From: Flavobacterium lipolyticum | GTDB taxonomy: Bacteria > Bacteroidota > Bacteroidia > Flavobacteriales > Flavobacteriaceae | Length of the DNA stretch: 64,000 nucleotides | Assembly: GCF_020905335.1 (NCBI RefSeq) | Contig: NZ_JAJJMN010000001.1 | Location: forward strand, 1,922,001 to 1,986,000 | Direction of reading: 5' to 3' | Notes under the pieces: model-generated | The model's input: the letters and a program-made list of their open reading frames with translations, nothing else | Told to the model about the DNA's origin: nothing | Database searches by the model: none | Program-made: the position numbers and the translations under genes | In this document: piece after piece, positions 61,740-64,000 of the stretch | Numbering within the stretch: position 1 is the stretch's first letter | Layout: every line of letters starts with the position of its first letter

Positions 61740-61985
61740 TTCTATTGCAGTTATATTTCGCCCTTACAGGGCTCTAATTTATAAATAAACCTTTTATTTC
61801 TATAAATATGTTATTCCTCCGGGATATAAAAAAGGGAAGTAGTTTTTTAGTTAGAAAATTATTATTGTCTGCTCCGTCGGAGCAAAATATTTGTAATAAA
61901 TAGATTTATACGGGGAAGAAAGCACCAGCGGATTGCTCCATCGGAGCAAAATATTTATAGATTCCGGAGGAGCGGCATATTTTAG
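61740..61985. repeat. Spacer with GCTCC..GGAGC palindromes
   Basis: GCCCTTACAGGGC (61760-61772), GCTCCGTCGGAGC (61871-61883), GCTCCATCGGAGC (61935-61947) and CCGGAGGAGC near 61964 lie in this spacer. The GCTCC words are followed by AAAATATTTGTAATA or AAAATATTTATAG. Same family as at 21.98-22.25 kb. Confidence 0.7.
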
Positions 61986-62021
61986 GTTTTATTGTTTTTT
62001 AAAATCAATATAGGGAAATAA

Positions 62022-62055
62022 AGAGGAGAGCTGTCATAAAACAGCTCTCCTCTTA
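62022..62055 (-). terminator. Terminator of the 62061-62666 gene
   Basis: AAGAGGAGAGCTGT (62022-62035) and ACAGCTCTCCTCTT (62042-62055) are perfect 14-base arms with a 6-base loop, lying 5 bases after the stop on the minus strand and followed by T-rich sequence. Confidence 0.88.
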
Positions 62056-62060
62056 TCGTT

Positions 62061-62666
62061 TTATTTATAAGCTTTTTTTGCAATAAGTTTAGACATTGAT
62101 TTTGCTGTTTTGGCGAAACCTTCACCAATTCTGGTTTCGTTGCTGAAATTACTGCCCCATTGATCACCCGGAGCTTCTTCGCTTGTGATTTCTAAAAGGA
62201 CATTTGATTTATTAGCAGTTTCAACAAACTTTAAGTTGGTCGTTACTTTTGCGGGTTGTTTCATAATTCCTGCATCCCAACCCGGATAGATCCATACCGC
62301 AGTCACGATTAAAGTATAAGGAGTTTTTAAATTTTCCTGAAAGTTCAAATCCTTTTTTTCTTTGGTTAAAACAATATTGGCAATTTCTAAAAATTTAGGA
62401 GTCCAGATTTGGTCTTTTGCACTAATCCATTTTTTTTCCCAGATGTTTCCGTTGCCTTTTGCCTTTTGATCTAACTCGGCTTTATGCTCCTGGACATACT
62501 GTGCTTCCGATTTTTTTTCTTTCATCATCGTAAAGTTGCTGTAATCAAATTCGGTATTGATTTCTTTTTGATCTTTTAAGAAATCAAAGTTTCCTTTTAC
62601 TACTTCCATGTCCTGTGCAAAAGCTGCTCCGGAAATAATAAATAATGCAAAGATTAATTTTTTCAT
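62061..62666 (-). CDS. Hypothetical exported protein (201 aa)
   Basis: A signal peptide is clear (MKKLIFALFIISGAAFAQ-DMEV). The mature part is beta/alpha mixed, with PYTLIVTAVWIYPGWDAGIMKQPAKV and LEITSEEAPGDQWGS. No family is firmly recognised, but similar periplasmic proteins are common in Flavobacteriia. It lies alone, beyond the pigment cluster, between two repeat-rich spacers and with its own terminator. Confidence 0.7.
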   Translation of the reverse strand: MKKLIFALFIISGAAFAQDMEVVKGNFDFLKDQKEINTEFDYSNFTMMKEKKSEAQYVQEHKAELDQKAKGNGNIWEKKWISAKDQIWTPKFLEIANIVLTKEKKDLNFQENLKTPYTLIVTAVWIYPGWDAGIMKQPAKVTTNLKFVETANKSNVLLEITSEEAPGDQWGSNFSNETRIGEGFAKTAKSMSKLIAKKAYK

Positions 62667-62755
62667 TTTTTGTTTTGTTTTTGGTTATTAGTGTGTTAAA
62701 AGTAATTAAAATGTTTGTATAAATATTTTTCCTGTTAAAATAAAATCATCTACAC

Positions 62756-63170
62756 GCTAAAGTTCAAAAATGTTTTTAACGCAAAGAGCGCAGAAACATC
62801 TTATCGGTAACCAATATCAAAATGCTGTGCCCAAATTAGCATTAAAAAAGGGAACGCGGATTACACAGATTCATTTTGTGAAAACGCTGACAAAAACGGA
62901 TTCATTAGGAATAAAAATTATTCTCTAACCAATAATAAAAAATCCGTGCTGATCCGTGCTTTCGTGAAACGAATCCGTGTGCTGTTTTTTTAACCGCAAA
63001 GAGCGCAAAGGTTTACGCAAGGGACGCTTATGAAAACAGATTTGTTAGGAATAAAAATTATTTTTTACCCAGTATTAAAAAATCCGTGCTGATCCGTGCT
63101 TTCGTAAAGCGAATCCGTATAATCCGCGTGTTATTTTTTAACCGCAAAACATGCAAAGGTTCTCGTATGG
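62756..63170. repeat. 140-bp tandem repeat built from AATCCGTGCTGATCCGTGC words
   Basis: The 596-base gap contains two long direct repeats: TTAGGAATAAAAATTATT...AAAATCCGTGCTGATCCGTGC...CGAATCCGT...AACCGCAAA occurs at about 62904-63000 and again at about 63044-63150, with a 140-base period. An extra degenerate part (GCAAAGAGCGCAGAAACATC) lies near 62780. No gene is seen. Confidence 0.75.
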
Positions 63171-63190
63171 AAACAGATACATCAAAACAA

Positions 63191-63220
63191 AAAAGGAGGC
63201 GTTCACTAACGCCTCCTTTT
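63191..63220 (-). terminator. Terminator of the T9SS-secreted protein gene
   Basis: AAAAGGAGGCGTT (63191-63203) pairs with AACGCCTCCTTTT (63208-63220) around a 4-base loop. On the minus strand it follows the stop at 63263 by about 40 bases and continues into Ts. Confidence 0.9.
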
Positions 63221-63262
63221 ATTTATATTAATTAAAAAATAATTTTAGGTTTAAGATCCTGT

Positions 63263-64000
63263 TTAATTTTTTAATATTTTGTTGGAAATCTTTTTACCAT
63301 TTTCAAGTTTTACAGCTACTATGTACCAGCCGTTTTTAAGTTCGGAGAGATTGATTTTAGTTTTATTTTTCAGGGTGATAACATTTTCACCATTCATATC
63401 AAAAACATATACGACTTCAACTTTTTCTTTGGTGTCGATGCTTAGCTCTTCCTTAACGGGGTTCGGGTAGATAATCAGAGAGGAATTAAAAGTTAGATCA
63501 TCATTTAGAGCAGTAGCACTGGTTGTGCTAGTGCCGGAAGTTTGATTGATATAATAATCCTGTAACTTTTGAATCCAAAAATGATCATCGGTCAGCGTAG
63601 TTCCCGGGTTTCCAATTCCATCCGTACTGGCTCCTACACCAGCTCCCATTAACACAAGTTTGGTTCCGCTACTTTTTACCTCTGCAAAGTGATTTCCAAA
63701 AGTCACTTTTTTGGTGGTGGGATTAACCTGAAGTTTAGGGTCGGCATGTTTATTCTGACTGAAATAGTTATAACGAGTCGCGTCATTTGAGAAATTTACG
63801 GTATCTCCAAAGAAAAAAGTAGAAGCAGAATCTTCGTAGTGCTGGCTGGTATTATTTAAAATTTGGAAAGGACCTGCTGTTCGTTCATTTACGGTTTCTG
63901 AACCATTGATATGTCCTACCGGGATTTGCCATAGGACAACATGTTTGCCAGAGGCTTCGTAAAGTTTTTGAACAAAATTAAGGTAATTCATCCAGTGGTC
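63263..64000 (-). CDS. T9SS-secreted protein, C-terminal part with type A sorting domain
   Basis: The frame is open to the window edge (DHW before the first Met), so the N-terminus is missing. Residues near the start (FVQKLYEASGKHVVLWQIPVGHIN; DDHFWIQKLQDYYINQ) belong to an extracellular enzyme-like domain of unknown activity, possibly glycoside-hydrolase related. The C-terminal ~75 residues are a T9SS type A sorting domain: FNSSLIIYPNPVKEELSI, VYVFDMNGENV, LKNGWYIVAVKLENGKKISNKILKN. It would be exported by the system that includes SprE. Confidence 0.87.
   Translation of the reverse strand, partial: DHWMNYLNFVQKLYEASGKHVVLWQIPVGHINGSETVNERTAGPFQILNNTSQHYEDSASTFFFGDTVNFSNDATRYNYFSQNKHADPKLQVNPTTKKVTFGNHFAEVKSSGTKLVLMGAGVGASTDGIGNPGTTLTDDHFWIQKLQDYYINQTSGTSTTSATALNDDLTFNSSLIIYPNPVKEELSIDTKEKVEVVYVFDMNGENVITLKNKTKINLSELKNGWYIVAVKLENGKKISNKILKN

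Noticed and set aside
61982..62167. 61-residue minus-strand frame overlapping the terminator and the 62061 gene
   Set aside because: It spans the terminator stem and overlaps a better gene in another frame.
62756..63170. CRISPR array
   Set aside because: Only two long units with a 140-base period, no 20-40 base repeats with unique spacers and no cas genes.

Overview
The window is a low-GC chromosomal segment from a Bacteroidota bacterium, almost certainly a Flavobacterium close to F. johnsoniae. Supporting signs are the gliding/type IX secretion lipoprotein SprE, a T9SS C-terminal sorting domain, DarA/DarB and a tyrosine ammonia-lyase that reads like the F. johnsoniae enzyme, -7 boxes of the TAnnTTTG type, weak ribosome binding sites and several TTG starts. 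I see no rRNA, tRNA, CRISPR array, transposase or phage gene.

Region 1 (1-26.6 kb, mostly plus strand) is housekeeping and cell envelope. It holds a glycosyltransferase 9 tail, an orphan PaaE-like ferredoxin reductase, an ABC exporter pair, sprE and a bactofilin. Next comes an ATP synthase operon (atpZ, a small membrane protein, atpB-E-F-H-A-G) that lacks atpD and atpC. After that is an envelope operon (flippase, dUTPase, nucleotidyltransferase, TPR protein, DUF4292-type lipoprotein, EnvC-like protein), then a CBS protein, rbfA with a LolC/E-like permease, a MATE exporter and dusB.

Region 2 (27.7-61.7 kb, almost all minus strand) is a complete-looking flexirubin (aryl polyene plus dialkylresorcinol) pigment cluster. 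Tyrosine ammonia-lyase would make 4-coumarate and an AMP-forming ligase would activate it. Ketosynthases, two acyl carrier proteins, a ketoreductase and hotdog dehydratases would extend it to a polyene. DarB and DarA would make the dialkylresorcinol. A halogenase-like flavoprotein and a CrtI-like oxidoreductase would tailor it. LolA, MMPL, lipoprotein and ABC components would move it to the outer membrane. Candidates for the final ester-forming step are a BtrH-like protein, a C45/AAT-like lipoprotein and two LPLAT domains.

The most unusual structure lies inside this cluster at 44.9-46.0 kb. A 266-residue DUF5984-like gene sits between an intact ketosynthase and an in-frame duplicated copy of that ketosynthase's last ~20 codons. 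Three consecutive hairpins lie between the ketosynthase stop and the foreign-looking gene. This looks like insertion at a gene 3' end with restoration of that end.

Region 3 (61.7-64 kb) has repeat-rich spacers, a small secreted protein and the C-terminal part of a T9SS-secreted protein. Intergenic regions throughout carry recurrent short palindromic or tandem words that look like genome-wide Flavobacterium repeats.
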